Source: Pseudomonas sp. GV085 (GTDB lineage: Bacteria; Pseudomonadota; Gammaproteobacteria; Pseudomonadales; Pseudomonadaceae). From it: 64,000 nt of DNA. The notes under the pieces were generated by a model. The model searched no databases and was not told where the DNA came from. It was given only the letters and a program-made list of their open reading frames with translations. The first letter of the stretch is position 1, and each line of letters starts with the position of its first letter. Below are positions 1-8,273 of this stretch, piece by piece. The DNA is taken from positions 58,760-122,759 of the forward strand of contig NZ_QAOV01000016.1 of NCBI RefSeq assembly GCF_003050925.1. The letters are read 5' to 3'. The translations under genes and the position numbers were made by a program.

Positions 1-1
1 G

Positions 2-769
2 CCACTGTCGCAAGTCGCACAGGTGCGTTCTGAACTGGAAGAGCCAGTGCTGTGGCGCCGTAACCGCGACATGGCGATCACGGTGCGTGCCGACGTGAAG
101 GATGGCGAGCAGGGTGTATCGGTGACGCAGGAAATCCAGCCGTTGCTCAAGGATATCGAAGCCAGGCTGCCGACCGGTTACCGCATCGACGTGGGCGGCG
201 CGGTGGAGGAAAGTGACAAGGCGAACAAGGCGCTACTCGCGGTGGCCCCGTTGATGCTGATCACCATCCTGCTGTTACTCATGCTGCAACTGCAGAACTT
301 CTCCCGCATGTGGATGGTGATGCTGACCGCACCGCTGGGCCTGATCGGTGTGGTGCCGGCGCTCTTGGTGTTCCAGTCGCCGCTGGGCTTCGTCGCGATC
401 CTGGGCATCATCGCACTGGGTGGCATGATCATGCGCAACGCGGTGATCCTGATCGATCAGGTTCAAATCGAAATCGCCGAGGGGCGTGACCCGTGGAATG
501 CTGTGCTGGATGCCGCCATTCACCGGGCCCGTCCGGTGATGCTGACGGCGCTGGCCACTGTGCTCGCCATGATCCCGCTAACGCGCAGTGTGTTCTGGGG
601 GCCGATGGCAATTGCGATCATGGGCGGCCTTACCGTGGCGACGCTGCTGACGATTTTCTTCGTCCCGGCGTTGTACGCTGCATGGTTCAAGGTGGGTCGC
701 CAGACGGCCGCTGGTACCCTGCCGGTGAGCTCGCCATCGCCAACGCGCAAAACCGATTGTCCAGCGTGA
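2..769 (+). CDS. RND efflux transporter permease subunit, C-terminal part
   Basis: The reading frame is open from base 2, so the gene begins before the window; the last 255 residues are seen. They match the end of an RND (AcrB/MexB-like or heavy-metal/multidrug) inner-membrane pump, which uses the proton gradient to expel compounds with a periplasmic adaptor and an outer-membrane channel. A periplasmic porter segment ending near GYRIDVGGAVEES is followed by a block of hydrophobic helices (ILLLLMLQLQNF; GFVAILGIIALGGMIMRNAVILID; the final helix ends FFVPALYAAWF). The GGMIMRNAVILID stretch is the family's conserved region in transmembrane helix 11. The tail is short and polar. The substrate cannot be told from this fragment, and the adaptor gene would lie upstream, outside the window. 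Confidence 0.93.
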   Translation, partial: PLSQVAQVRSELEEPVLWRRNRDMAITVRADVKDGEQGVSVTQEIQPLLKDIEARLPTGYRIDVGGAVEESDKANKALLAVAPLMLITILLLLMLQLQNFSRMWMVMLTAPLGLIGVVPALLVFQSPLGFVAILGIIALGGMIMRNAVILIDQVQIEIAEGRDPWNAVLDAAIHRARPVMLTALATVLAMIPLTRSVFWGPMAIAIMGGLTVATLLTIFFVPALYAAWFKVGRQTAAGTLPVSSPSPTRKTDCPA

Positions 770-1003
770 ACCGGACCACGGCCGCGCACGGCGCGGCCAT
801 CGCCCGGTTGGCGCGAGCCACCGACATCAAGTGCTGCGACCGCTGTATGACGTTTTGTCAGTCAATCTGTATCTAACGTTCTCCCTTTGGCCGCCCTACT
901 ATCGTCCGCACCATCCAGGTCCATACCTCAGAGATCGCGAAAGCCGTTTTATACGGATTTAGCGCAGCTTCAATTCGTTATCTCTTCCTTCAGGAGTTAC
1001 GCC

Positions 1004-1633
1004 ATGCCCGAACTGTCCAACCTGCTTGCCTACGGCCTGATCTCACTCGGCATGGTGCTGACTCCCGGCCCGAACATGATCTATCTCATCTCGCGATCGA
1101 TCTGCCAGGGACGAATGGCCGGACTGATTTCCCTGGGTGGCGTGGCGTTGGGTTTCGTCGTTTATATGTTGTGCGCCGCATTGGGTATCACAGCCCTGGT
1201 CCTGGCGGTTCCCTATGCGTATGACGCCCTGCGACTCGGCGGCGCACTCTATCTGCTCTACCTGGCCTGGCAAGCGGTCAAGCCCGGCGGCCGTTCTCCG
1301 TTCCAGGTGCGCGACCTGCCCAAGGACAGCCCGCGCAAGCTGTTTACGATGGGGTTTGTCACCAACCTGTTGAATCCCAAAGTCGCGGTCATGTATTTGT
1401 CGCTGCTGCCCCAGTTCATCGACCCCGCCGGCCACGGCAGCGTGCTGGCGCAATCCATCGTGCTTGGCTCTACGCAGATCGTCATCAGCGTAAGCGTCAA
1501 CGCCCTGATTGCCGTCATGGCGGGCTCCATTGCGACATTCCTCGCACGCAAGCCCGTGTGGCAGACCGTGCAGCGCTGGCTGATGGGGACGGTCCTCGCG
1601 GGCTTGGCCATGCGCATGACCGTCGAAGGGTAA
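1004..1633 (+). CDS. LysE/RhtB family amino acid exporter
   Basis: A 209-residue inner-membrane protein of the LysE/RhtB family, which exports amino acids such as lysine, homoserine or threonine. Six hydrophobic segments are visible, and the family signature near the N terminus is present (GMVLTPGPNMIYLISRS). The open frame extends upstream to 887, but the start at 1004 is chosen because AGGAG at 992-996 is well placed and family members begin MPELSNLL-like. The second family motif, GFVTNLLNPKVAVMYLSLLPQFI, is intact. It stands alone between the RND gene and a REP palindrome. The exported amino acid is not predictable from sequence alone. Confidence 0.9.
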   Translation: MPELSNLLAYGLISLGMVLTPGPNMIYLISRSICQGRMAGLISLGGVALGFVVYMLCAALGITALVLAVPYAYDALRLGGALYLLYLAWQAVKPGGRSPFQVRDLPKDSPRKLFTMGFVTNLLNPKVAVMYLSLLPQFIDPAGHGSVLAQSIVLGSTQIVISVSVNALIAVMAGSIATFLARKPVWQTVQRWLMGTVLAGLAMRMTVEG

Positions 1634-1644
1634 CGCTGAACCGC

Positions 1645-1699
1645 AATGCTGTTCAGTCAAGGAAATTGTAGGAGCGAGCTCGCTCCTACAAACAGCATT
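1645..1699. repeat. REP palindrome nested in a 9-bp inverted repeat
   Basis: Positions 1666-1691 are a perfect palindrome built on TGTAGGAGCGAG / CTCGCTCCTACA, the REP core seen several times in the window. It is flanked by AATGCTGTT (1645-1653) and AACAGCATT (1691-1699), which are exact reverse complements, so a longer nested stem can form. It lies between convergent genes (LysE plus, DinB minus) and could act as a bidirectional transcript end, though no T-run follows. Confidence 0.8.
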
Positions 1700-1763
1700 G
1701 GACGCCAAACCGGACTGTTTGCGGTTGGCGTATCGGGCACGCTTGAAAAAAGATCCGCGCAGG

Positions 1764-2315
1764 TTAGCGAAGGCCCCCGCTGGATCGGGATGGGATGAGG
1801 GCGACTAAATCTGTATCACCTATGTCGACACCAGCCTGTGAAAGCAGCGTAGTAACCTGGCCACGGTGATGGGTCTGATGGTTGAAGAAATGCATCACCA
1901 GGCCGAAAAAATCCTTGTCCGACACTACCCCCTTCAAGCTCGCATAATGGAGGGTGTGATCCAGATCGGACTCTGTAATAGAGCTGGCCCATTCGACGAT
2001 GATCTGATCAAGCGTCTCTCGATACACTGAGAGTTCTCGAATAGTAGAGAACAACGCCTGGTCAAGGCTTTTCGGATCAGAAAATCGCCTCACCGGCTCC
2101 AATGTCGAGTGGTTCGCTGGATGTTTGGCGAATCGCTTTAGCCACACGGTGTCTCCGACTGCCACGTGGTTCAGCGTCCCGAGAATCGACCTGAAGAACG
2201 CTTTTCTATCAGCTGATAGCTCATCATCGGACAAGCACCTGGCCGCTCCATAGATCTTTTCGTTCATCCATTTGTTATAGGTCGCCATCAGGCAGATATG
2301 GCCGGTACGGCTCAT
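1764..2315 (-). CDS. DinB family protein
   Basis: A 183-residue DinB-like four-helix-bundle protein; the superfamily holds a metal ion and includes thiol-dependent transferases and DNA-damage-induced proteins. The usual histidine pattern is visible: one His in the LNHVAVGD segment and the HxxxH pair in FFNHQTHHRGQV near the C terminus. The frame can be extended 15 codons upstream, but the start at 2315 is preferred because AGAGGA lies just before it and the protein then begins like its relatives (ICLMATYNKWMNEK). It is a single gene, convergent with the LysE exporter. The substrate is unknown; the structural class is more certain than any enzymatic role. Confidence 0.85.
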   Translation of the reverse strand: MSRTGHICLMATYNKWMNEKIYGAARCLSDDELSADRKAFFRSILGTLNHVAVGDTVWLKRFAKHPANHSTLEPVRRFSDPKSLDQALFSTIRELSVYRETLDQIIVEWASSITESDLDHTLHYASLKGVVSDKDFFGLVMHFFNHQTHHRGQVTTLLSQAGVDIGDTDLVALIPSRSSGGLR

Positions 2316-2421
2316 GTGCTCATCCTCTGAGTGGGTATTTGACAAGCGCTCCACGCTCACCGCAAACCCAGTCTATTGCACGGTGACCCGTACGCGGTAG
2401 AGATCGTTATTGCCCCGATAC

Positions 2422-3324
2422 TCACGGGCCACCCCCCAAGAGGTAACCTTCGACATTTTCCATGGACAGGGCTTCGAGCAGCACCTGCTCCAGAATGGCA
2501 AAAAAACATTTGATGTGGGCCTGCTTCAATGCCTGAGGCCGGGTCACCAGATAGACCTCCATATCTGGAAGGTGGAGATCCGGGAACAACCCGATCAGAT
2601 CCTTCGCCAGTATACGGGGCAGTACGGCCACCCCCATACCTCGCCTCACCGATTCGAGCTGCACGGCGAACGAATTCACGCTGATCTGCGCGCGGTCCAG
2701 ACCACCGGCCTTTGCCGCACGCATTTGCGGCAACATGTCCAGCGGGGGAAGCAAGGCAACATTGACCGCAGTGGCCGGGGTCACCCCTGGAAACCGCTTC
2801 AGATAACCTGCATCAGCGAAGACACCGTAGGCGAGCCGGCCTATGGGTCGATAAATCAGCGACGGCTCACCCAGATGAGCGGTACGTACAGCAATGTCTG
2901 CCACGCCGCGGACGATCTTGTGAAAGTCGGCTGTTACCAAAAGCTCCACCGAGCAACGCGGGTGCAGAGAAGTGAAGCGACTCGCGGCCTCCAGCACGCA
3001 AGACGAGAACCCCTCGCCTGCACTGACCAGGACACTGCCAGCCAGCTCTGTGTGTGGCTCGGATATGCCTGCAGCGGTTTGACGCCTCAAGCCCGCTTCC
3101 GCAGCCAGGGCAACTTCCACGAGGGATTGGCCCCGCGAGGTCAACCAGCATCCTTCAACGCCCCGCTCGACGAGTGGCTCGCCCAGTGCGACCTCAAGTT
3201 GGGTCAGGCGGCGGGACACGGTAGACGCCGCGATACCCAGCAACTGGCCAGCTTGAAGGAAGCTGCCACGCCGCGAGACTGCCAACAGCAGACGAAGATC
3301 GTCCCAATTTGCTTGCAACGCCAT
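2422..3324 (-). CDS. LysR family transcriptional regulator
   Basis: A 300-residue LysR-type regulator: an N-terminal winged helix-turn-helix (about residues 4-62; SFLQAGQLLGIAASTVSRRLTQLE) and a C-terminal effector-binding region of two alpha/beta lobes. The start at 3324 is chosen over one 25 codons upstream because GGAGG stands before it and the family begins right at this point (NWDDLRLLLAV). It is divergent from the SnoaL-like/epimerase pair that starts at 3442, the usual arrangement for a LysR protein controlling its neighbours, with about 117 bases between the two starts. By inference it regulates that pair; the effector is unknown. Confidence 0.9.
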   Translation of the reverse strand: MALQANWDDLRLLLAVSRRGSFLQAGQLLGIAASTVSRRLTQLEVALGEPLVERGVEGCWLTSRGQSLVEVALAAEAGLRRQTAAGISEPHTELAGSVLVSAGEGFSSCVLEAASRFTSLHPRCSVELLVTADFHKIVRGVADIAVRTAHLGEPSLIYRPIGRLAYGVFADAGYLKRFPGVTPATAVNVALLPPLDMLPQMRAAKAGGLDRAQISVNSFAVQLESVRRGMGVAVLPRILAKDLIGLFPDLHLPDMEVYLVTRPQALKQAHIKCFFAILEQVLLEALSMENVEGYLLGGGP

Positions 3325-3441
3325 GCGTCCTGTCCTCCCTGGTCTGCATATGTGCAAATCCATTATGCAGTAGTCGCTGTTTTTCGGGGGAGGCCTCAAA
3401 GGTATATCTACAGACCCTCGACACGAATGGAATGGACTGTA

Positions 3442-3861
3442 ATGACTACTGGCCCCAACGACTATGCGGAACGCGCCTCAAGAGCCTTCAATCGCCGTGA
3501 TGTGGAGGCGATGCTTGCATTGGTTTGCGAAGACTTCATCTACGTCGATGGCATGGGGATTCAAACCGGTCGCGACGCCATGCGCAAACGAGAGACTGCG
3601 CTGTTCGAAGCGTTCCCTGATGCCCAAGTGACCTTCACCCCATTCATGGTCGCTGACGATCGTTTGGCGCTGACTGCTTTACTGACCGGCACCTTCGCCG
3701 CACCCTTGGTGCTGCCAGGCCGGGTGATTGCACCCCATGGACGCCATATTACCGTGCACTACGCCGCACACTTCACCTTCAGAAACGGGCTGGCCATCCG
3801 TGAAGAGGTTTTCTTCGACAGTGCGGTGTTGATGCCGTCAGCCGAACAGGGTGAGGGTTGA
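3442..3861 (+). CDS. SnoaL-like / NTF2-fold protein
   Basis: A 139-residue NTF2-like alpha+beta-barrel protein of the SnoaL-like group. Visible features are the N-terminal helix ASRAFNRRDVEAMLALV followed by EDFIYVDGMG, the typical opening of this fold, and the closing strands HFTFRNGLAIREEVFFDSA. The frame continues far upstream as an antisense shadow of the LysR gene; a start at 3442 fits the fold, and 3427 is the alternative. Its stop lies 3 bases before the epimerase start, so the two are probably co-transcribed. Such proteins are small isomerases, hydrolases or binding proteins; no specific reaction can be claimed. Confidence 0.8.
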   Translation: MTTGPNDYAERASRAFNRRDVEAMLALVCEDFIYVDGMGIQTGRDAMRKRETALFEAFPDAQVTFTPFMVADDRLALTALLTGTFAAPLVLPGRVIAPHGRHITVHYAAHFTFRNGLAIREEVFFDSAVLMPSAEQGEG

Positions 3862-3864
3862 GCC

Positions 3865-4932
3865 ATGCGCAGCGTATTTGTTACTGGAGCAACCGGCTTG
3901 CTGGGCAACAACCTGGTGCGTGAATTGGTCGCTCGTGGCTACACGGTCAAAGGCCTGGTCCGCTCAAGAGCCAAAGGTGAACAGCAGTTCAACAATCTAC
4001 CGGGGGTGGAGCTGGTCGTGGGTGACATGGCCGATGTCGACGCATTCGCAGCATCGCTGCAAGGTTGCGATACGGTGTTTCACACCGCGGCGTTCTTTCG
4101 CGACAACTACAAGGGCGGCAGCCACTGGAAAGAACTCGAAAAGATCAATGTGTCTGGTACGCGGCGCCTGCTTAACCAGGCCTACCGCGCCGGTATACGA
4201 CGGTTCGTCCATACCTCTTCCATTGCCGTGCTCGACGGCGCACCTGGCTCGTCCATCGATGAGACATGTCTGCGGGCCGACGCCGACGCGGATGACTACT
4301 ACCGCAGCAAGATCCTCGCCGACCGTGTCGTCCTGTCGTTCCTGGAAGCACATCCCGAGATGCATGCCTGCATGGTCCTGCCCGGTTGGATGTGGGGCCC
4401 TGCCGACATTGGCCCGACCTCCTCGGGACAATTGGTCAACGATGTCGTGAACGGCAAGTTGCCCGGGCTGATCCCTGGCAGCTTCTCCGTTGTCGATGCC
4501 CGTGATGTGGCATGGGCGCTGATTGCTGCCGCCAAACAGGGCCGACGAGGTGAGCGCTATCTCGCGGCGGGCCGGAATATGACGATGCGTCAGCTGGTCC
4601 CTGTTCTAGGACGTATCGCTGGCGTAAAGACCCCCGTTCGACAACTACCGCTGCCCTTTCTATACACCTTGGCAACTGTGCAGGAGATCTATGCGCGCCT
4701 GACCGGCAAGCCCATTCTGCTGAGCATGGCCACGTTGCGCCTGTTGATACGAGAGGAGGACCGCTCCTGCTTCAACCATCGCAAGAGCGAGCAGGAGCTT
4801 GGCCTGAGTTTCCGGACGCTAGAGCAGACAATCACTGACACCGTGGCGTGGTACCGTGATCACGGCTGGTTTGAAAAGCACAGTGCGCGCGCCTCGAAGA
4901 AAAAAAGCTCATCGGTCATGGTCGACAACTGA
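3865..4932 (+). CDS. NAD(P)-dependent epimerase/dehydratase (extended SDR)
   Basis: A 355-residue extended short-chain dehydrogenase/reductase, closest in look to dihydroflavonol-reductase or 3-beta-hydroxysteroid-dehydrogenase-like enzymes. The N-terminal Rossmann motif TGATGLLGNN (residues 7-16) and the catalytic YYRSK (Tyr145, Lys149) are present, with Ser118/Ser119 in VHTSSIAV upstream of them. GAGGG before the ATG supports the start. It follows the SnoaL-like gene by 3 bases, and the LysR gene is divergent, so the two enzymes probably act on one small ketone or alcohol substrate that is not identifiable here. The C terminus ends in a polar Lys/Ser tail. Confidence 0.88.
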   Translation: MRSVFVTGATGLLGNNLVRELVARGYTVKGLVRSRAKGEQQFNNLPGVELVVGDMADVDAFAASLQGCDTVFHTAAFFRDNYKGGSHWKELEKINVSGTRRLLNQAYRAGIRRFVHTSSIAVLDGAPGSSIDETCLRADADADDYYRSKILADRVVLSFLEAHPEMHACMVLPGWMWGPADIGPTSSGQLVNDVVNGKLPGLIPGSFSVVDARDVAWALIAAAKQGRRGERYLAAGRNMTMRQLVPVLGRIAGVKTPVRQLPLPFLYTLATVQEIYARLTGKPILLSMATLRLLIREEDRSCFNHRKSEQELGLSFRTLEQTITDTVAWYRDHGWFEKHSARASKKKSSSVMVDN

Positions 4933-5081
4933 CTTTCGCAGAAGGGATTACCGTCCAGTCCCAAAGCCGATAATCTCGAGCCTCATTGTGCGGTTTTATG
5001 CGGGTACGCGAGGGGTACCTTGAGTTCCCGAGACCGCACTTGCTGGTCATTTACCACACACCAGAACAAGGACGTCAATTT

Positions 5082-5645
5082 GTGAACAGGGAAATCATCC
5101 TGATGCGTCACGGCCAGCCAAAACTGGCCGCAACCGACAAGATCTCAGCGCTCGAGATGAAAGACTGGATCGAACAATACAACCGATCCGAAATTACCCA
5201 CCACCCGGTCCCGCCTGCCAGTCTGCAACTCGCCGCAACCGCCACGGTGATTGTTTCAAGCAGCGCGCCTCGTGCGCTGACCTCCGTCCAGGCGCTCGGC
5301 CTGAAGCCTGCGCTGGTAGACGCACTTTTCTGCGAAGCACAACTGCCTTTTGGTCATTGGAAACGGCCACGGCTATCGCCGTTTACCTGGGCATTTATCC
5401 TTCGAGTCTTATGGCTGTGCGGTTACTCGCGCAACGTCGAATCCGCCGGCACTGCGAGGATGCGCGCCAGTGTGGCAGCCAAACGATTGCAGTCCCTTGC
5501 CAGCGATGGACCGGTTCTGCTGCTCGGTCACGGCTTTATGAATCGAATGATCGCCAATCAACTGGTGGCCGACGGATGGGCTCGCCAAAAACGTAACGGC
5601 AACCAGTACTGGAGTGCGACCGTGTATCAGTACGGCGGTGTGTAA
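5082..5645 (+). CDS. histidine phosphatase family protein
   Basis: A 187-residue protein of the histidine phosphatase (phosphoglycerate-mutase/SixA-like) superfamily. The catalytic LMRHGQPK lies near the N terminus and the second active-site histidine in LLLGHGFMNR near the C terminus, the usual two-histidine layout. The frame is open from 4986, but a GTG at 5082 preceded by AAGGA gives a protein that starts just before the RHG motif as in relatives. It stands alone on the plus strand between the epimerase and the MFS gene. Likely a cytosolic phosphatase of a small phosphorylated compound; the substrate is unknown. Confidence 0.85.
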   Translation: MNREIILMRHGQPKLAATDKISALEMKDWIEQYNRSEITHHPVPPASLQLAATATVIVSSSAPRALTSVQALGLKPALVDALFCEAQLPFGHWKRPRLSPFTWAFILRVLWLCGYSRNVESAGTARMRASVAAKRLQSLASDGPVLLLGHGFMNRMIANQLVADGWARQKRNGNQYWSATVYQYGGV

Positions 5646-5772
5646 GAGGCGCCAACGGGTCGGCAGAGATGCCTGTCAAATGCAGCACTGCGTTCATCGT
5701 CATCCGGGTAACCCGTCTTGACGATGCAACGGCAGCAGCATTAAGGGACGATTCATTCAAGGGAGAGAAGTC

Positions 5773-6966
5773 GTGTCAGCCACATCCGGGAACAGCAACA
5801 TTTTTCGACTGGCAACCGCCCAGGCATTGGCGGGTGGTAACTCAGTCATCGTCTATGCAACCGGCGCTATCGTGGGAGACATGCTTGCACCGGATAAGGC
5901 ATTGGCGACGCTGCCCATCTCCATTTTTGTCGTGGGCATGGCGAGCTGCACGCTACCTGCCGGTGCCATTGCGCAGCGCTATGGGCGCAGCCTCGTGTTT
6001 ATGCTGGGAGCGTTGTGCGGCATCCTGATGGGAGTGCTGGCTGCGATTGGCATTTATTTGTCCTCCTTTTTCATTTTCTGCGCTGCGATGCTGTTGGGTG
6101 GCGCTTATGCCGCTGTGGTGCTGACGTTTCGTTTCGCCGCCGCAGAATGCGTTCCAGAAAACAGGCAACCCTGGGCGCTTTCAATCGTCATGGCTGCCGG
6201 GCTAGTGGCGGGTGTACTAGGTCCACAGACGGTCACCTATACGATGGACCTATGGGAGTCACACCTGTTTATCACCACTTACGTTGCAGCCGCATTAATG
6301 GCAGTGATTTCGGCGGCGGTGCTGTCAGGTGTCGATTTGCCACGCCATGAGGCAGCTGTTCGTACTCCAGGTCGCCCGCTTGCGGTGATTGTTCGGCAGC
6401 CTCGACTCATCAACGCCATGCTCTGTGGTGTCATCATTTACACCTTGATGAATTTCCTGATGACTTCGGCCCCACTGGCAATGAAGCATGAGGATCTTTC
6501 ACTGGAATCATCGAATCTGGCATTGCAGTGGCACGTCATTGCAATGTACGCACCCAGTTTTTTCACTGGAAATCTGATCCGCCGTTTTGGAGCAAACCGC
6601 GTTGTGTTGATGGGGTTGATGTTAACCGGCGCTGCTATTGCGGTCGGGCTTGCCGGTGTGCAGCCCTACCACTTTTATCTATGTTTGGTGCTTCTGGGGA
6701 TTGGTTGGAATTTCGGTTTTGTCGGCGCCTCTGCGCTCGTCCTTCAGTGTCATAAAACGAGCGAAAGACAAAGTGTCCAGGCGCTCAATGATTTCATTGT
6801 CTTTGGCGCCGTGGTGCTCGGCTCGTTTGCATCGGGAGGCATATTGAATCGATACGGTTGGACCGTTATCTGTGCGCTTGCCTTTGTACCTGTGCTGGTT
6901 GCCATACCGACGTTGATGTTGAGCGAGCATCGCGTCTGGCGCTCAATCCAGGAACGCACAAGCTAG
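5773..6966 (+). CDS. MFS transporter
   Basis: A 397-residue major facilitator superfamily protein with about twelve hydrophobic helices. A GTG start at 5773 follows GGGAGAG. The short loop after helix 2 (PAGAIAQRYGRSLVF) resembles the conserved MFS loop with its basic residues, and a similar loop occurs in the second half (FTGNLIRRFGANRVVLMG). The pattern resembles YcaD/UhpC-like or drug-resistance carriers rather than sugar porters. It converges on the Lrp regulator with only 18 bases between stops. The substrate is not predictable. Confidence 0.88.
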   Translation: MSATSGNSNIFRLATAQALAGGNSVIVYATGAIVGDMLAPDKALATLPISIFVVGMASCTLPAGAIAQRYGRSLVFMLGALCGILMGVLAAIGIYLSSFFIFCAAMLLGGAYAAVVLTFRFAAAECVPENRQPWALSIVMAAGLVAGVLGPQTVTYTMDLWESHLFITTYVAAALMAVISAAVLSGVDLPRHEAAVRTPGRPLAVIVRQPRLINAMLCGVIIYTLMNFLMTSAPLAMKHEDLSLESSNLALQWHVIAMYAPSFFTGNLIRRFGANRVVLMGLMLTGAAIAVGLAGVQPYHFYLCLVLLGIGWNFGFVGASALVLQCHKTSERQSVQALNDFIVFGAVVLGSFASGGILNRYGWTVICALAFVPVLVAIPTLMLSEHRVWRSIQERTS

Positions 6967-6984
6967 GTGCCGTCAGCGAACCAT

Positions 6985-7476
6985 TTAATGGTGACGCAAT
7001 AGCCTACGCAGCGGGACCCCATCTTTAAGTACTGGGGATTTGATGACGATGTAACTGAAGTACTTGGAAATACCGATATTCTTGTCCAGCAGCCCTTCGA
7101 TCACTTCCTGATAATGCTGAATACTGCAGGTCATGAAGCGCACCAGGTAATCGTAACCGCCGCTGACTAAATGGCACTCAAGCACCTCATCGACCAAACG
7201 AATATTGGACTCGAACTTGGCGAAGTCCTCCCGTTTATGGTCGCTGAGCGTGATTTCAGTAAATACCGTGACCGAGTCGGTGATCTTGGCAAGGTTTAGA
7301 TGAGCTCTATACCCGGAAATATAGCCAGCCGACTCAAGCCGTTTGACCCGCTGCAAGCATGGACTGGATGACAGGCCCACCGCATCGGCCAGACTGACGT
7401 TGGTCATTCGACCGTCTTTTTGAAGCTCAACCAGGATACTGATATCAATTCGGTCTAGTTTAATTAAACCTTCCAT
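6985..7476 (-). CDS. Lrp/AsnC family transcriptional regulator
   Basis: A 163-residue Lrp/AsnC regulator: an N-terminal helix-turn-helix (LDRIDISILVELQKDGRMTN, then LADAVGLSSSPCLQRVKRLE) and a C-terminal RAM ligand-binding domain with the ligand-loop stretch ECHLVSGGYDYLVRF. The end (NIGISKYFSYIVIKSPVLKDGVPL) resembles DoeX/BkdR-like members. AGAGG precedes the ATG. It is the last gene of a gabT-HAD-Lrp unit and probably controls it in response to an amino acid or related compound; this is inferred from position. Confidence 0.92.
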   Translation of the reverse strand: MEGLIKLDRIDISILVELQKDGRMTNVSLADAVGLSSSPCLQRVKRLESAGYISGYRAHLNLAKITDSVTVFTEITLSDHKREDFAKFESNIRLVDEVLECHLVSGGYDYLVRFMTCSIQHYQEVIEGLLDKNIGISKYFSYIVIKSPVLKDGVPLRRLLRHH

Positions 7477-7523
7477 CGGGTACCTCTTGATTGCCGTTCA
7501 GATAGACAGTGGTTTTAGCAAAC

Positions 7524-8180
7524 TCAACGTCGCAAAGATAGCTGATGCTGCGCGACCAGGTCGGCCATGCTTGTGATGTAAAAATCTGCGGAATATTCCT
7601 GAGTATAATTCTCATGACCACGGCGGATCAGGCACAAACCAACCAATTTTGGCGGCTGCGCAGGAGGTCTGGAAATCTGCAGAATATTTTTGGGCTCCAG
7701 GTTGTTGGCCAGCAACCACTCGCTGTCCTCCAATGGATTACTGGCTCGGGAATGCAGGTCTTCGGGCACAATCCCCAAACGCTCGCAGAGCTGTTCGCGA
7801 TCCTCGGCATCTCTATCGCAGTACACCAGCAGCCGATAGAATTTGCGCAGATACAACATGGCACCGGGCGCGTCCTCGAACAGCGACCAGTTGCATGCCG
7901 AACGGGCGAAACTCATGCCCTCTTCCCAACTGGCCTTGAGCCCAAAACGCTCGGCCAGCTGACGATGGGCAAAGCACAATAAGCCACTGAAGCCCAGCTC
8001 GGAAAAACGTGGATAGAGCGTGCGCACCGCCTCGTCAAACTCAGCCAATACCTCTTCCCTGCCTGGCATGCCCGGATGGTTTTCGAGCAAAGGTTGCAGG
8101 GCCGTCCAGATACCGGAATCCCGATCGACCAGGACTTCGTCGCAATCGATCAGCAGTGCACAATAATCAGTCAGGTACAT
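7524..8180 (-). CDS. HAD-superfamily hydrolase-like protein
   Basis: A 218-residue protein of the haloacid dehalogenase superfamily. Motif I is LLIDCDEVLVD (two aspartates present, but Glu where Gly is usual), and a helical cap region follows. The segment at motif II reads RLLVYCDRDAED, without the usual Ser/Thr, and no clear acidic motif IV pair is seen, so activity may be altered. The start at 8180 is preferred to 8204 because GGGAGG lies before it. It sits between gabT (93 bases upstream) and the Lrp gene (47 bases downstream) and is probably co-transcribed with both. The substrate is unknown. Confidence 0.75.
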   Translation of the reverse strand: MYLTDYCALLIDCDEVLVDRDSGIWTALQPLLENHPGMPGREEVLAEFDEAVRTLYPRFSELGFSGLLCFAHRQLAERFGLKASWEEGMSFARSACNWSLFEDAPGAMLYLRKFYRLLVYCDRDAEDREQLCERLGIVPEDLHSRASNPLEDSEWLLANNLEPKNILQISRPPAQPPKLVGLCLIRRGHENYTQEYSADFYITSMADLVAQHQLSLRR

Positions 8181-8273
8181 GGTGTGTAGCCTCCCATGAT
8201 GCATTCATCAATCCATGTGCTCTAAATGCCCTCGGTCGGCGCATTGCTACATTGCGCCAACCGAGACCTGAGA

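Noticed and set aside
2410..3441. Upstream part of the long plus-strand frame ending at 3861
   Set aside because: Only the end (from 3442) is a plausible SnoaL-like protein; the rest is antisense to the LysR gene.
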